Shown: positions 35,813 through 44,620 of the stretch, piece by piece
How the letters are laid out: each line of letters starts with the position of its first letter
Numbering within the stretch: the stretch's first letter is position 1
Assembly (NCBI RefSeq): GCF_023156585.1
Contig: NZ_JALNMI010000002.1
Span: 62,001-126,000, forward strand
Length of the DNA stretch: 64,000 nucleotides
Direction: 5' to 3'
DNA from: Subsaxibacter sp. CAU 1640
GTDB taxonomy: Bacteria > Bacteroidota > Bacteroidia > Flavobacteriales > Flavobacteriaceae
Program-made: the position numbers and the translations under genes
Notes under the pieces: model-generated
The model's input: the letters and a program-made list of their open reading frames with translations, nothing else
Databases searched by the model: none
Told to the model about the DNA's origin: nothing

Positions 35813-36343
35813 TTACCTGTTTTCCAAAATTGTCTTTAAGCTTTCAAGTCCTTCTTCAAAATCTTTTCCGACTGTTTTATCCATATTGAAAAACAAAAAG
35901 AAAATATTCGAAGGCATTTGATTGACACCCGAAAATCCCCAAACAACTTCCGTAGAATCCTCATCAACTTTATGGACTTTGATATAAGCATCCGATTGCG
36001 ATTTCCAAGGTTTAAAAAAGCGTAGTTGACTTTCCACTATCTGATTTTCCACGAGTCTAGTCAATTCTTGTTCGCCCGAACCAACATCCTTGTTACCTTC
36101 CCATTTGTTGATGAATCCAATTTCACCATCAACGCCAACTGTGGTTTGCTTCATATTCGGATCTTTCTTTTTCCACGGCGACCAATGATCCTGATTTTTG
36201 ATGAATTTTAAATAGTGGTACACTTCAGGAAGCGGCTTTTGGATCACTATACTTCTGTTTACGTGATATTTTTTAGGAGCAATCAGGGCAAGAACAATAA
36301 TCAATACAATGATTGAAGCTAGAATATAAATGAAAGTCAGCAT
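35813..36343 (-). CDS. SRPBCC-family protein with N-terminal membrane anchor
   Basis: A 176-residue protein from the ATG at 36343 (a TTG at 36352 is in frame). One hydrophobic helix at about 2-24 is followed by a SRPBCC/polyketide-cyclase-like domain: VNRSIVIQKPLPEVYHYLKF, WSPWKKKDPNM, and the final helix with VGKDFEEGLESLK. Such domains bind small hydrophobic ligands in a deep cavity. The ligand is unknown. It ends 10 bases from the convergent gene at 35802. Confidence 0.78.
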   Translation of the reverse strand: MLTFIYILASIIVLIIVLALIAPKKYHVNRSIVIQKPLPEVYHYLKFIKNQDHWSPWKKKDPNMKQTTVGVDGEIGFINKWEGNKDVGSGEQELTRLVENQIVESQLRFFKPWKSQSDAYIKVHKVDEDSTEVVWGFSGVNQMPSNIFFLFFNMDKTVGKDFEEGLESLKTILENR

Positions 36344-36387
36344 AATAAACAATTTTGTTGGTTAGTGATTCTAATTTAGTGATAATT

Positions 36388-37041
36388 CTATTGATTATAA
36401 AATCGTTTGATGATATCATCATAACTCTTTAGCGAATTTCTTACCCAATCCATTCGTTTTTGAAGCATCTCTTCTTCAGAAAGTTGCCATTTAATATCTG
36501 AAGCCTTCAATTTTGCTGTAACGTGCTGCAGAACAATCGCTGCAGAAACAGAAATGTTCAAACTTTCGGTAAAACCAGCCATTGGAATTTTTAAAAAACA
36601 GTCAGCATTGTCCAACACTTCTTCAGAAAGGCCTTCTCGCTCTCGTCCGAAGAAAAAACAGGACTTTTTGGTAACGTCAAAATCTTGAAGCAGGCAGTCA
36701 TTGCGATGAGGCGTTGCAGCCACAATTTGGTATCCTTTGGATTTTAAATCAGATAGACATTCCTTGGCCGAATGATACCGATTCAAATCGACCCATTTTT
36801 GAGCACCCATCGCAATTTCTCTATCAATGCGTTTTCTGTTGCGTTCCTCAATGATATTGATTTCTTGAATCCCAAAAACATCGCAAGACCTGATAACAGC
36901 ACTCGTGTTGTGCAATTGATAAACATCTTCCGTAGCAACCGTAAAATGCTTGGTACGCTGCGATAATACCTGTAAGTACTTTTCCTTTCGAGATTCCGTC
37001 AGGAAACTCTCCAAATATTCCAAAAGCTTAATGTCTACCAT
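36388..37041 (-). CDS. trmH: tRNA (guanosine-18-2'-O)-methyltransferase
   Basis: A 217-residue SPOUT-class RNA methyltransferase. The N-terminal part has NTSAVIRSCDVFGIQEINII and AMGAQKWVDL; the knotted SAM-binding C-terminal part shows FFFGREREGLS, IPMAGFTESLNISVSAAIVL, the three SpoU motifs in order. The length and C-terminal helix (KRMDWVRNSLKSYDDI) fit TrmH, which methylates the ribose of G18 in tRNA D-loops, rather than the longer rRNA enzyme RlmB. Stands alone, with its own intergenic spacing on both sides. Confidence 0.88.
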   Translation of the reverse strand: MVDIKLLEYLESFLTESRKEKYLQVLSQRTKHFTVATEDVYQLHNTSAVIRSCDVFGIQEINIIEERNRKRIDREIAMGAQKWVDLNRYHSAKECLSDLKSKGYQIVAATPHRNDCLLQDFDVTKKSCFFFGREREGLSEEVLDNADCFLKIPMAGFTESLNISVSAAIVLQHVTAKLKASDIKWQLSEEEMLQKRMDWVRNSLKSYDDIIKRFYNQ

Positions 37042-37106
37042 AATTCAAAATTAGTAAATTTATAAACTGAAATCCTATTCTTGACAAAGGATGCATAGTA
37101 AGTTTT

Positions 37107-37165
37107 GCCACGAATACACTAATGTTTTTTCGTGGGTTTAATCAAATTATTCGTGAATTTGTGGC
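37107..37165 (+). repeat. Inverted pair of AATTYGTG-type octamer repeats
   Basis: gccacgaatacactaatg (37107-37124) and attcgtgaatttgtggc (37149-37165) are opposite-facing copies of a motif made of two octamer-like units of the form AATTYGTG. They lie just upstream of the sirtuin start. Further copies sit at 40822-40839 and 50790-50805. Confidence 0.65.
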
Positions 37166-37184
37166 TATTAAATTCTTATCAATA

Positions 37185-37865
37185 ATGAAAAAACACCTAG
37201 TAGTGCTCACAGGAGCAGGAATAAGTGCCGAAAGTGGCATCAAAACATTTCGGGATGCGGATGGACTTTGGGAAGGCCACGATGTGATGGAAGTTGCCAC
37301 ACCAGAAGGTTTTTTGGCAAACCCTACTTTGGTGTTGGAGTTTTACAATCAACGGCGTAGGCAATTGTTTGAAGTGGAACCTAATTCGGCGCATTATGAT
37401 TTGGCAGCTTTGGAAAATGAATTTAAGGTGTCCATCATCACCCAAAATGTGGATGATTTGCACGAACGTGCTGGCAGTAGTGATGTGACCCACCTTCACG
37501 GCGAACTTCTAAAGTCGCGAAGCATCATCAATGACGAAGAGTTTTATGACTGCAAAATGGACATCAATTTAGGTGATGTCTGCCCGAAAGGTCATCAATT
37601 GCGACCGCACATTGTTTGGTTTGGGGAAGCCGTACCAATGATTGAAAAAGCAGCAGAAGTCTGTGAAACTGCCGATATTTTGCTGATTATCGGTACGTCT
37701 ATGCAAGTCTATCCAGCAGCTGGGCTGATTCATTACGTGCCAAAAGATATTCCTATTTATTTTATCGACCCAAAACCAAGTATGCAGAGCAAAGGCAACC
37801 TCAACGTCATTGCTGAAAGTGCAACCGTTGGAATGAGAAAAGTAATCTCTCTGATTACATCTTGA
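37185..37865 (+). CDS. Sir2-family NAD-dependent protein deacylase (CobB type)
   Basis: A 226-residue class III sirtuin removing acyl groups from lysines using NAD. GAGISAESGIKTFRDADGLW binds NAD, TQNVDDLHERAG carries the Gln-Asn-Val-Asp segment, and HLHGE the catalytic histidine. FYNQRRRQ matches the Tyr-X-X-Arg pair that favours succinyl/malonyl-lysine in SIRT5 and E. coli CobB. The zinc module is reduced: only two cysteines (DCKMD, VCPKG) where four are usual. I start at 37185 (MKKHLVVLTGAG); the frame from 37122 would include the octamer repeat. Regulation of metabolism is inferred. Confidence 0.9.
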   Translation: MKKHLVVLTGAGISAESGIKTFRDADGLWEGHDVMEVATPEGFLANPTLVLEFYNQRRRQLFEVEPNSAHYDLAALENEFKVSIITQNVDDLHERAGSSDVTHLHGELLKSRSIINDEEFYDCKMDINLGDVCPKGHQLRPHIVWFGEAVPMIEKAAEVCETADILLIIGTSMQVYPAAGLIHYVPKDIPIYFIDPKPSMQSKGNLNVIAESATVGMRKVISLITS

Positions 37866-39503
37866 TTATTTATTCAGATTGATTTCCCGTAAATGTTCCA
37901 TCCTATTACGTGCCAAGAAATCATCAATGGTTTCATAATGTTCAATGACGCGTTGGTCCTTGAATTCAAACACTTTTTGCGATAATCCTTGGAGGAAATC
38001 TCGGTCGTGAGATACCAAAATCAAAGTGCCATCAAAATCCATTAGTGCTTCTTTCAACACATCTTTCGATTTCAAATCCAAATGGTTGGTAGGCTCATCG
38101 AGAATTAACAAATTAACGGGTTCCAAAAGCAATTTGACCATCGCCAAACGTGTCTTTTCACCTCCAGAAAGCACACTTACTTTTTTGTCGATATCATCAC
38201 CTTTGAACATAAAACGCCCCAAAATATTCTTGATTTGGGTTCGAATATCGCCTTCGGCAACTTCATCAACCGTTTGAAAAATAGTTAAGCCTTCATCCAA
38301 TAAAGAGGCTTGATTTTGTGCAAAATAACCGACTTTCACGTTGTGGCCCAATGCGCAATGACCTTCTACATCAATTTCACCCATAATAGCCTTAATCATC
38401 GTAGATTTTCCTTCACCATTTCGGCCCACAAATGACACTTTTTCGCCACGGGAAATGGACATATTGGCGTTTTTAAAGACAACCTTGTCACCATATGATT
38501 TGGATAAATCTTTCACGGTCACAGGATAATCTCCTGATCGCTGCGCAGGTGGAAAACGAAGTTTTAAAGCAGAAGTATCGATTTCATCAATTTCGATGAT
38601 TTCGAGTTTTTCCAACATACGCTCTCGGGAATTCACTTGATTAGTCTTGGAATAAGTGCCTTTGAATCGCTCGATGAACGCCATATTGTCGGCAATGAAT
38701 TTCTGTTGTTCATTGTAAGCCTTGATTTGATGGGCTCTTCTATCTTCACGCAATTGCAAATAATGTGAATAGTTTGCTTTGTAATCGTAAATGCGACCCA
38801 TCGTCACTTCAATAGTGCGGTTGGTAATATTATCGATAAATGCTTTGTCGTGCGAAATGACCATAACGGCATTTGCCTTGTTGATTAAAAAATCTTCGAG
38901 CCAAATTACAGATTCGATGTCAATGTGGTTGGTAGGCTCATCCAGAAGTATCAAATCAGGTTTTTGCAACAATATTTTCGCCAACTCGATTCGCATTCGG
39001 TAGCCACCGCTAAATTCGCTGGTCTGTCTTGTAAAATCCTCACGCTTAAAGCCTAATCCACGTAAGGCTTTTTCAACTTCAGCATCATAGTTGATGTCTT
39101 CAAGCGCATAATATTTTTCACCTAAATCTGACACTTTGGTGATGATATTCATATACTCATCAGATTCGTAATCTGTTCGGGTTTCCAACTGTTTGTTCAG
39201 AGCTTCCATTTCATCACGCATGGCGAAAACATGCGCAAATGCCTTGGAGGCTTCTTCGAATACCGTGCAGTTATCTTCAGTCAACAAATGTTGCGGCAAA
39301 TAAGCAATGACTGCATCTTTTGGAAAACGAACATTGCCTCTGGTGGCTTTTTGTTCGCCAGCAATGATCTTCATCATTGTGGATTTTCCCGCGCCATTTT
39401 TGCCCATCAAGGCGATTTTGTCGTTGGGATTGATAGTGAAAGAAACATCACTGAACAAGGTTTGTCCACCAAACTCAACGGCCAAATTATCAACTGAAAT
39501 CAT
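37866..39503 (-). CDS. ABC-F family ATPase (YbiT-like)
   Basis: A 545-residue soluble tandem-ATPase protein. Domain one has GKNGAGKST and EFSGGYRMRIELA; domain two has GRNGEGKST, LSGGEKTRLAMV and LLILDEPTNHLDL. The inter-domain linker at about 235-310 and absence of a long C-terminal coiled coil fit the YbiT branch, distinct from the Uup-like gene at 30066. ABC-F proteins bind the ribosomal E site and rescue or tune translation. Convergent with the sirtuin gene, whose stop ends one base before this gene's end. Confidence 0.9.
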   Translation of the reverse strand: MISVDNLAVEFGGQTLFSDVSFTINPNDKIALMGKNGAGKSTMMKIIAGEQKATRGNVRFPKDAVIAYLPQHLLTEDNCTVFEEASKAFAHVFAMRDEMEALNKQLETRTDYESDEYMNIITKVSDLGEKYYALEDINYDAEVEKALRGLGFKREDFTRQTSEFSGGYRMRIELAKILLQKPDLILLDEPTNHIDIESVIWLEDFLINKANAVMVISHDKAFIDNITNRTIEVTMGRIYDYKANYSHYLQLREDRRAHQIKAYNEQQKFIADNMAFIERFKGTYSKTNQVNSRERMLEKLEIIEIDEIDTSALKLRFPPAQRSGDYPVTVKDLSKSYGDKVVFKNANMSISRGEKVSFVGRNGEGKSTMIKAIMGEIDVEGHCALGHNVKVGYFAQNQASLLDEGLTIFQTVDEVAEGDIRTQIKNILGRFMFKGDDIDKKVSVLSGGEKTRLAMVKLLLEPVNLLILDEPTNHLDLKSKDVLKEALMDFDGTLILVSHDRDFLQGLSQKVFEFKDQRVIEHYETIDDFLARNRMEHLREINLNK

Positions 39504-39575
39504 AATAGAATTTTAAGGCTGCAAAGCTATGAAAATAAGCTTCGAATTCCCTATTAATTTTCACTTGGTCCCAAA

Positions 39576-40826
39576 TTAATTTGAGTCGGATTTAGAATTT
39601 TTCTCCTCTATCCATTTACTCATAAACTTGGTGCTTTGCAAAGAATGGTGTTGGAGCATCATCCCAGTAAAATTCTGTAAACGCAATGTTTTAAGGTTAT
39701 TTGTCAACGTTGAAAGATGCAAGAAGAAATCGGCAATGTAAAGTTGTTTGTCAAATCGAGCATTCAAGACCAAAAATCCGTTTTTGTGCAAACCATTCCA
39801 GAAAATTTTATCATTGTAAAGTTCTATGGCTTTGTTGGCAAATTGTTTGGCATCATCTTCAATAAAACCGTTAGGTTCAAATGTACCAAACATACCTTCA
39901 GCAGCTAAAGACGTCATCACACAAGGCGTACCATTGGCCATCGCATCTATCAATTTCCCTTTTAACCCAGCACCAAAACGCAATGGTGCCAAGCATAATC
40001 TTGCCTCCTGCATAGCCACATTGACATCTTCCGTAAAACCTTTCACCAAAAAACCTTCCTTTTCGTTGTGAAGTTGATTCACTTTTTCTGATGCATAGGC
40101 GCCATATACGTGTAGTTCTACCATCTTCAACTTCTTACGAATCAAGGGCCAAATTTTTTCCTTTAAATACAAAACAGCATCATAATTGGGTGCATGCAAA
40201 AAATTACCAATGACCATCATATGCTGTCTATCCTTAAATTTTGGGAGGTTTCTGATGGTTTCGGGCGATACACTTTCAATCAAAAACGGCAAGTAGTAAA
40301 GCAGCTGTTCATTGACCTTAAATTGATATTTGAGAATACTCATCTCCACTTCTGAAATAATCAAACTCAAATCGCAGCGATAGATACTCGCTATCTCGCG
40401 CTTTGCGGTATCGTTGAAAAGATAATTGACATCGAACGATTCATCATCTTTTAGAGCTTGTTCCCTACCCTTTCTCAAGCAATGTAAATCTTCTGTATCT
40501 AAAATCTTTATGGCATCTGGACAATGTTCTGAAACACGCCAACCGAACTGCTCTTCTACCATAAATCGGTCAAATAGCACGATTGTTGGATTCAGCTTTT
40601 TGATAAAATCATCAAAACTAGCATTGTTCAATTCAATAGACATTTCATCAATTTGAATGCTTTTCAAATCAATGGCATTTTCGTTTTTAGCACTTGTGCT
40701 TGCAAATGTGATATGATAGTCTTGACTTCTAAATGCTTGAACAAGCTGCATCATCCGGCTACCAGCCGCAGAACTTTTAGGTTCTGGCCAGACGTGACCG
40801 ATAATTAAGAGGGATTTTTTTGTCAC
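39576..40826 (-). CDS. Glycosyltransferase family 4, outside the main locus
   Basis: A 416-residue GT-B protein with GHVWPEPKSSAAGSRMMQLV at the N-terminus, MVIGNFLHAPNYDAVLYL for the donor-binding strand, and LAPLRFGAGLKGKLIDAMANG near the C-terminus, the GAG.KGK...A...G form of the EX7E site seen in sugar transferases of the GT1/GT4 (PF13692) type. Start is GTG at 40826, inside an octamer repeat. It lies about 9.6 kb from the polysaccharide locus among housekeeping genes, so it may serve another glycan. Confidence 0.85.
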   Translation of the reverse strand: MTKKSLLIIGHVWPEPKSSAAGSRMMQLVQAFRSQDYHITFASTSAKNENAIDLKSIQIDEMSIELNNASFDDFIKKLNPTIVLFDRFMVEEQFGWRVSEHCPDAIKILDTEDLHCLRKGREQALKDDESFDVNYLFNDTAKREIASIYRCDLSLIISEVEMSILKYQFKVNEQLLYYLPFLIESVSPETIRNLPKFKDRQHMMVIGNFLHAPNYDAVLYLKEKIWPLIRKKLKMVELHVYGAYASEKVNQLHNEKEGFLVKGFTEDVNVAMQEARLCLAPLRFGAGLKGKLIDAMANGTPCVMTSLAAEGMFGTFEPNGFIEDDAKQFANKAIELYNDKIFWNGLHKNGFLVLNARFDKQLYIADFFLHLSTLTNNLKTLRLQNFTGMMLQHHSLQSTKFMSKWIEEKNSKSDSN

Positions 40827-40839
40827 GAATTCACAAATT
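40822..40839 (-). repeat. AATTYGTG octamer repeat supplying a start codon
   Basis: On the minus strand two units, aatttgtg and aattcgtg, lie back to back; the GTG of the second is the start codon of the glycosyltransferase gene (40826-40824). Confidence 0.65.
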
Positions 40840-40885
40840 ATTTTTTTTCAGTAGTACCTTAAACAGGAATTTGAAATTTAGTTGA

Positions 40886-41359
40886 TTATTGCGGTTTCTC
40901 CTCTAAACTGTATTTCAAACGGACTTTTTTCGCCCAATCTATCACTGATTTTATTTGTTCGTCAGATAGCTTTGCTTCAGGATGCCCCCAAGTATAGGAG
41001 GGCAAAGGCATTTCACGCTCTTCAACCATCTCTATCAATTCATCAAACTTGTGGTCTTTACGCTTTATTGAATTATCATTCCAGTTTGAGATATTGAAAT
41101 GCTTTTTACCGTCTTCAATATGTTCTGCCATCCAATAATTTACTGGAGTTATCTGACTATACCAAGGATATCTTGTAACGTCACTATGGCAATCATTGCA
41201 ACTCTCCTTGAGAATCAGCTTTACATTTTCTGGCGGATTTGTGTCTGCATAAAAACTATCTATGGATGCCAAATCACCTTGATTTTTTTCTGGTCTAAAA
41301 AATTGAGCAACCACAAAAATGATCAGCAAAACAAGAAGTATTTTTTTTAAAATTTTCAC
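40886..41359 (-). CDS. Haem-binding domain protein (cytochrome-like, PF14376 type)
   Basis: A 157-residue protein with an N-terminal membrane helix or uncleaved signal (ILLVLLIIFVVAQFF) and one CNDCHSD motif (CXXCH, about 54-58) for covalent haem c, followed by YPWYSQITPVNYWMAEHI, the signature of the haem-binding domain family common in Bacteroidota. It would lie in the periplasm and carry electrons or sense redox or gases. GTG start at 41359. Conserved C-terminal PLPSYTWGHPEAKLSDEQI supports the family. Confidence 0.87.
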   Translation of the reverse strand: MKILKKILLVLLIIFVVAQFFRPEKNQGDLASIDSFYADTNPPENVKLILKESCNDCHSDVTRYPWYSQITPVNYWMAEHIEDGKKHFNISNWNDNSIKRKDHKFDELIEMVEEREMPLPSYTWGHPEAKLSDEQIKSVIDWAKKVRLKYSLEEKPQ

Positions 41360-41396
41360 TTTTGATTAGTTTTATGTCTAAAAATAGAAAAAAGTG

Positions 41397-41963
41397 ATGA
41401 CAACTGACCAATTGTACCAAGAATTAAATTATGTTGACCATTCTCGTGCAAACCGTTTGAAATATGCCAATTTGATGATAGGTCAGCCAGATTTGATTCC
41501 AAAGCTACTGGAAATTTTATTTATGGTAGATGATAAAGTGTCTTGCCGAGCCGCTTGGGTTTTTGAATTTATGTGTGGGGAAAAACTTGAAGAAATCATT
41601 CCTCATCTAGATACTTTTACTGACAATATTCATAAAGTGCATCTTGATCCTGCTGTGAGACCAGTTGCTAAAATTTGTGAATACATTTCAAAAGCTTATT
41701 ATTCAAAAGAAGACAATTCAATTAAGCACGCATTAAAGACGAAGCATAAAGAAAAAATTGTGGAAGCGTGTTTTGACTGGATGATCAACGACGAAAAAAT
41801 AGCTCCGAAAGCTTACTCAATGAATACGTTGTATCTCTTCGGACAAGATATTGATTGGATTCATCCTGAACTGGCAATTATTTTAGAGCGTGACTTCCAA
41901 ATGCAAAGTTCGGGTTTTAAGGCCAGAGCAAAACATATCTTGAAAAAAATTAAAGCTTCATAA
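41397..41963 (+). CDS. HEAT-repeat-like helical protein, function unknown
   Basis: A 188-residue protein from the ATG at 41397 (GTG at 41394 is in frame). It is all helical, with segments such as LIPKLLEILFMVDDKVSCRAAWVFEFMC that look like HEAT/Armadillo units, and no enzyme motif. It lies about 1 kb from purB; I believe related proteins are sometimes labelled adenylosuccinate lyase, but it has none of that enzyme's catalytic segments (no GSSAMPHK.N loop). Likely a scaffold or binding protein. Convergent with the DUF1028 gene, overlapping by 14 bases. Confidence 0.72.
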   Translation: MTTDQLYQELNYVDHSRANRLKYANLMIGQPDLIPKLLEILFMVDDKVSCRAAWVFEFMCGEKLEEIIPHLDTFTDNIHKVHLDPAVRPVAKICEYISKAYYSKEDNSIKHALKTKHKEKIVEACFDWMINDEKIAPKAYSMNTLYLFGQDIDWIHPELAIILERDFQMQSSGFKARAKHILKKIKAS

Positions 41964-42930
41964 CTGCTTCCAAATCTTTTTCAGAAATGTTCAACAAGTT
42001 GCTTTTCACCAATCTCGAAGTTAAAGTTTTCCAATTTTTATCTTTCTTAAAAATAGAAGTTAGAATCGGTTTTGCTCTTTCGAAGTCTTTGTTATTCAAT
42101 AGATTTATAGCATACCAATATTGCATTTCCAAGTTTTCTGGAAATAATGTTTGGGCTTTCAAATAAAGTTCTTCAGCCATTTTGGAATCACCTTTTTCCA
42201 TAGCCAAATCACCTTGGTTCATAAAGTCATAAGCTCTGTGAATTTTAATGAGACGTTCTAATTCTGCAATAGGATCATTACTATCCTCAACTCTTAAATC
42301 CATTATGGTATCTTCCCAAGAATTTCCTGTTGCCTTTCCTTTTACAATAAGAATTGCTGCAGATTGTTTGCCTCTAATGTCTCCTTTCTCTCCTTCAGCT
42401 GCTTTTAATGCTGCCAAAATACGTTCGCTTAAGCTTCCTTTGGTAGACTCAAATGCTTTAGCCATAGCATCCCAAACTGTGTTGCTGAGCATCATATTTG
42501 CCTGAACGGAAAAATTTTTACCTTTTTTATGACCTGATTCTGCAATACATAAACTTCCTGTATGCGTTGACACTTCCCCATTAGCATTCATAAATGCTAC
42601 TTGACGGTACATTTCGCCTGAATCGTTTGCCAGCAATGCATCCAAAGCTTGCTTTGGAGACAAACCTTGTTCCATCAACGACAAACCTTTTGGTCCATAA
42701 CTTGGATTGACCAATGATTGCGTTGCCACAACTCCAACACCAGCTTTTCCATAGGTTACCACACTGCCTACACTGAACCAATGACTTTGAACAGCCACGC
42801 CAATTTCACCTGTCACAGAATCTCTTGCAACTATGGAATAAGTATGTGTAAAAGGTTCAGATTTTTTGAAAGATTGTGAAAAAACACCTAATGTTGAGCC
42901 GAAAAAGAACAGAAAGAAAACGTTTTTCAT
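41950..42930 (-). CDS. DUF1028 Ntn-hydrolase-like exported protein with TPR tail
   Basis: A protein of about 326 residues. I place the start at one of the two adjacent ATGs at 42933/42930, because a signal peptide follows (KNVFFLFFFGSTLGVFSQS); the frame from 43029 would add an unlikely basic extension. Residues about 25-225 are the DUF1028 domain (TYSIVARDSVTGEIGVAVQS, GVVATQSLVNPSYGPKGL), related to Ntn-hydrolases. The last ~100 residues contain two TPR-like helical pairs (MNQGDLAMEKGDSKMAEELY). Periplasmic; substrate unknown. Confidence 0.82.
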   Translation of the reverse strand: MKNVFFLFFFGSTLGVFSQSFKKSEPFTHTYSIVARDSVTGEIGVAVQSHWFSVGSVVTYGKAGVGVVATQSLVNPSYGPKGLSLMEQGLSPKQALDALLANDSGEMYRQVAFMNANGEVSTHTGSLCIAESGHKKGKNFSVQANMMLSNTVWDAMAKAFESTKGSLSERILAALKAAEGEKGDIRGKQSAAILIVKGKATGNSWEDTIMDLRVEDSNDPIAELERLIKIHRAYDFMNQGDLAMEKGDSKMAEELYLKAQTLFPENLEMQYWYAINLLNNKDFERAKPILTSIFKKDKNWKTLTSRLVKSNLLNISEKDLEAVMKL

Positions 42931-43011
42931 CATGACTAATTTTGACTTAAATATAATGAATTTAGTCATTAATCTTCTGTCTCTTGGCTTCCCACTTCTA
43001 ACTTTCTTTGT

Positions 43012-43019
43012 TATCTTTG
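43012..43019 (+). promoter_or_regulatory. -7 element of the purB promoter
   Basis: TATCTTTG is a perfect TAnnTTTG 25 bases before the purB ATG. A matching TTTG at the usual distance is not obvious. Confidence 0.5.
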
Positions 43020-43044
43020 CGTCTTTCAAAATAACAACACAACC

Positions 43045-44388
43045 ATGTCCTTATCTTCACTTAATGCCATTTCACCAATTGATGGTCGCTACAGAAGTAA
43101 AGTCAACGAATTGGCAGCCTACTTTTCGGAAGAGGCCTTAATCAAATACAGAGTTTTAGTTGAAATTGAATATTTTATTGCATTGTGCGAAATCCCTTTG
43201 CCTCAACTTTCTGACTTTGATACTTCTTTATTTGAAAACTTAAGAGACATCTACAGAAACTTTTCAACTGAAGATGCGCTGAACATAAAGGATATTGAGA
43301 AAGTTACCAATCATGATGTAAAAGCTGTTGAATATTTCATCAAGGAACAATTTGATGTGCTCAATATTTCGAAATACAAAGAGTTTATTCATTTTGGACT
43401 GACCTCTCAAGACATCAACAATACCGCGATTCCTTTGAGTATCAAAGAAGCTATGAATGATGTTTATGTTCCTGAATATTTGGTGATTTTGAACCGCTTG
43501 AAAGAATTGATCATCGAATGGAAGAACGTCCCAATGTTGGCACGAACTCACGGACAACCAGCTTCTCCTACTCGATTGGGCAAAGAGATAGAAGTGTTTG
43601 TGGTTCGTCTTGAAGAGCAATTCAATTTGTTGAACGATATACCCAGTGCAGCTAAATTTGGTGGTGCAACTGGGAACTTTAATGCACACAATGTTGCATA
43701 CCCTAAAATCGATTGGAAAAGTTTTGGAAGCAAGTTTGTTCAAGAAAAATTAGGTCTGCAACATTCATTCCCTACCACTCAAATTGAACATTATGATCAT
43801 ATGGCAGCATTGTTTGATGCTTTAAAACGTATCAACACCATTCTCATTGATTTGGATAGAGACATTTGGACTTATGTGTCGATGGATTATTTTAAACAAA
43901 AAATAAAAGCTGGTGAAGTAGGAAGTTCAGCAATGCCTCATAAAGTGAACCCAATAGATTTTGAAAATAGTGAAGGAAATCTTGGGATTGCCAACGCGCT
44001 TTTTGAGCATTTGTCAGCAAAATTACCTATTTCGCGGTTACAGCGCGATTTGACAGACAGTACTGTACTTCGAAATGTTGGTGTGCCGTTTGCCCATACA
44101 ATTATTGGGTTGAAATCTACTTTAAAAGGATTGAACAAATTGGTTCTGAATGAAGCAAAATTTGCGGAAGACCTTGAAAACAATTGGGCAGTGGTGGCAG
44201 AAGCTATCCAGACTATTTTGCGTCGTGAAGGCTATCCAAATCCGTATGAAGCCTTGAAAGGATTAACGCGTACCAATGAAAAAATCAACCAAAAAACAAT
44301 GTCGGATTTTATAGAAACGCTTGATGTTTCTGACGAAATTAAATCTGAACTGAAACAAATAACTCCAAGTAACTACACAGGAATTTAA
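43045..44388 (+). CDS. purB: Adenylosuccinate lyase
   Basis: A 447-residue enzyme of the fumarase/aspartase superfamily that releases fumarate twice in purine synthesis: from SAICAR, and from adenylosuccinate to give AMP. The N-terminus (SLNAISPIDGRYRSKVNELAAYFSE when split) is that of E. coli-type PurB. The flexible catalytic loop is GSSAMPHKVNPIDFENSEGN with the key serine, and TSQDINNTAIP and ARTHGQPASPT form the other conserved regions. A small membrane-protein gene follows one base after its stop. Confidence 0.96.
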   Translation: MSLSSLNAISPIDGRYRSKVNELAAYFSEEALIKYRVLVEIEYFIALCEIPLPQLSDFDTSLFENLRDIYRNFSTEDALNIKDIEKVTNHDVKAVEYFIKEQFDVLNISKYKEFIHFGLTSQDINNTAIPLSIKEAMNDVYVPEYLVILNRLKELIIEWKNVPMLARTHGQPASPTRLGKEIEVFVVRLEEQFNLLNDIPSAAKFGGATGNFNAHNVAYPKIDWKSFGSKFVQEKLGLQHSFPTTQIEHYDHMAALFDALKRINTILIDLDRDIWTYVSMDYFKQKIKAGEVGSSAMPHKVNPIDFENSEGNLGIANALFEHLSAKLPISRLQRDLTDSTVLRNVGVPFAHTIIGLKSTLKGLNKLVLNEAKFAEDLENNWAVVAEAIQTILRREGYPNPYEALKGLTRTNEKINQKTMSDFIETLDVSDEIKSELKQITPSNYTGI

Positions 44389-44389
44389 A

Positions 44390-44593
44390 ATGACTTTTAC
44401 AAGAAATCAATTTATGGTTTGGTTTACAGGATTCATTATCGTGGCATTCTTTGTTGCTGGTATTTTAGATGTCCTGGATTATATCATTGTCAAATTGATT
44501 TTGTTTTCCTGCTTTTCGTTTGTGGTAGCAAATATCTATTTTTTCCTCTTTAAAGAAGACACAAAAAAATCACCCGAAGAAGATTCCAAGTGA
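44390..44593 (+). CDS. Small two-helix membrane protein
   Basis: A 67-residue protein with two hydrophobic helices (about 9-27 and 32-53) and a charged tail of Lys, Glu and Asp. It begins one base after the purB stop, so it is probably co-transcribed and translationally coupled. No family recognised; the link with purine synthesis may be merely transcriptional. The next gene is convergent and 28 bases away. Confidence 0.6.
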   Translation: MTFTRNQFMVWFTGFIIVAFFVAGILDVLDYIIVKLILFSCFSFVVANIYFFLFKEDTKKSPEEDSK

Positions 44594-44620
44594 TTTAATA
44601 ACCTTTTTTGTAATCTAAAG

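Noticed and set aside
37185-37865. Sir2 gene as part of an antiphage system
   Set aside because: It is a single-domain CobB-type sirtuin with ordinary neighbours and no nuclease, STALK, SIR2-fusion or Thoeris-like partner.
44390-44593. Small membrane protein as a toxin of a toxin-antitoxin pair
   Set aside because: No partner gene; it follows purB by one base and has two helices with an acidic tail, unlike known type I toxins.
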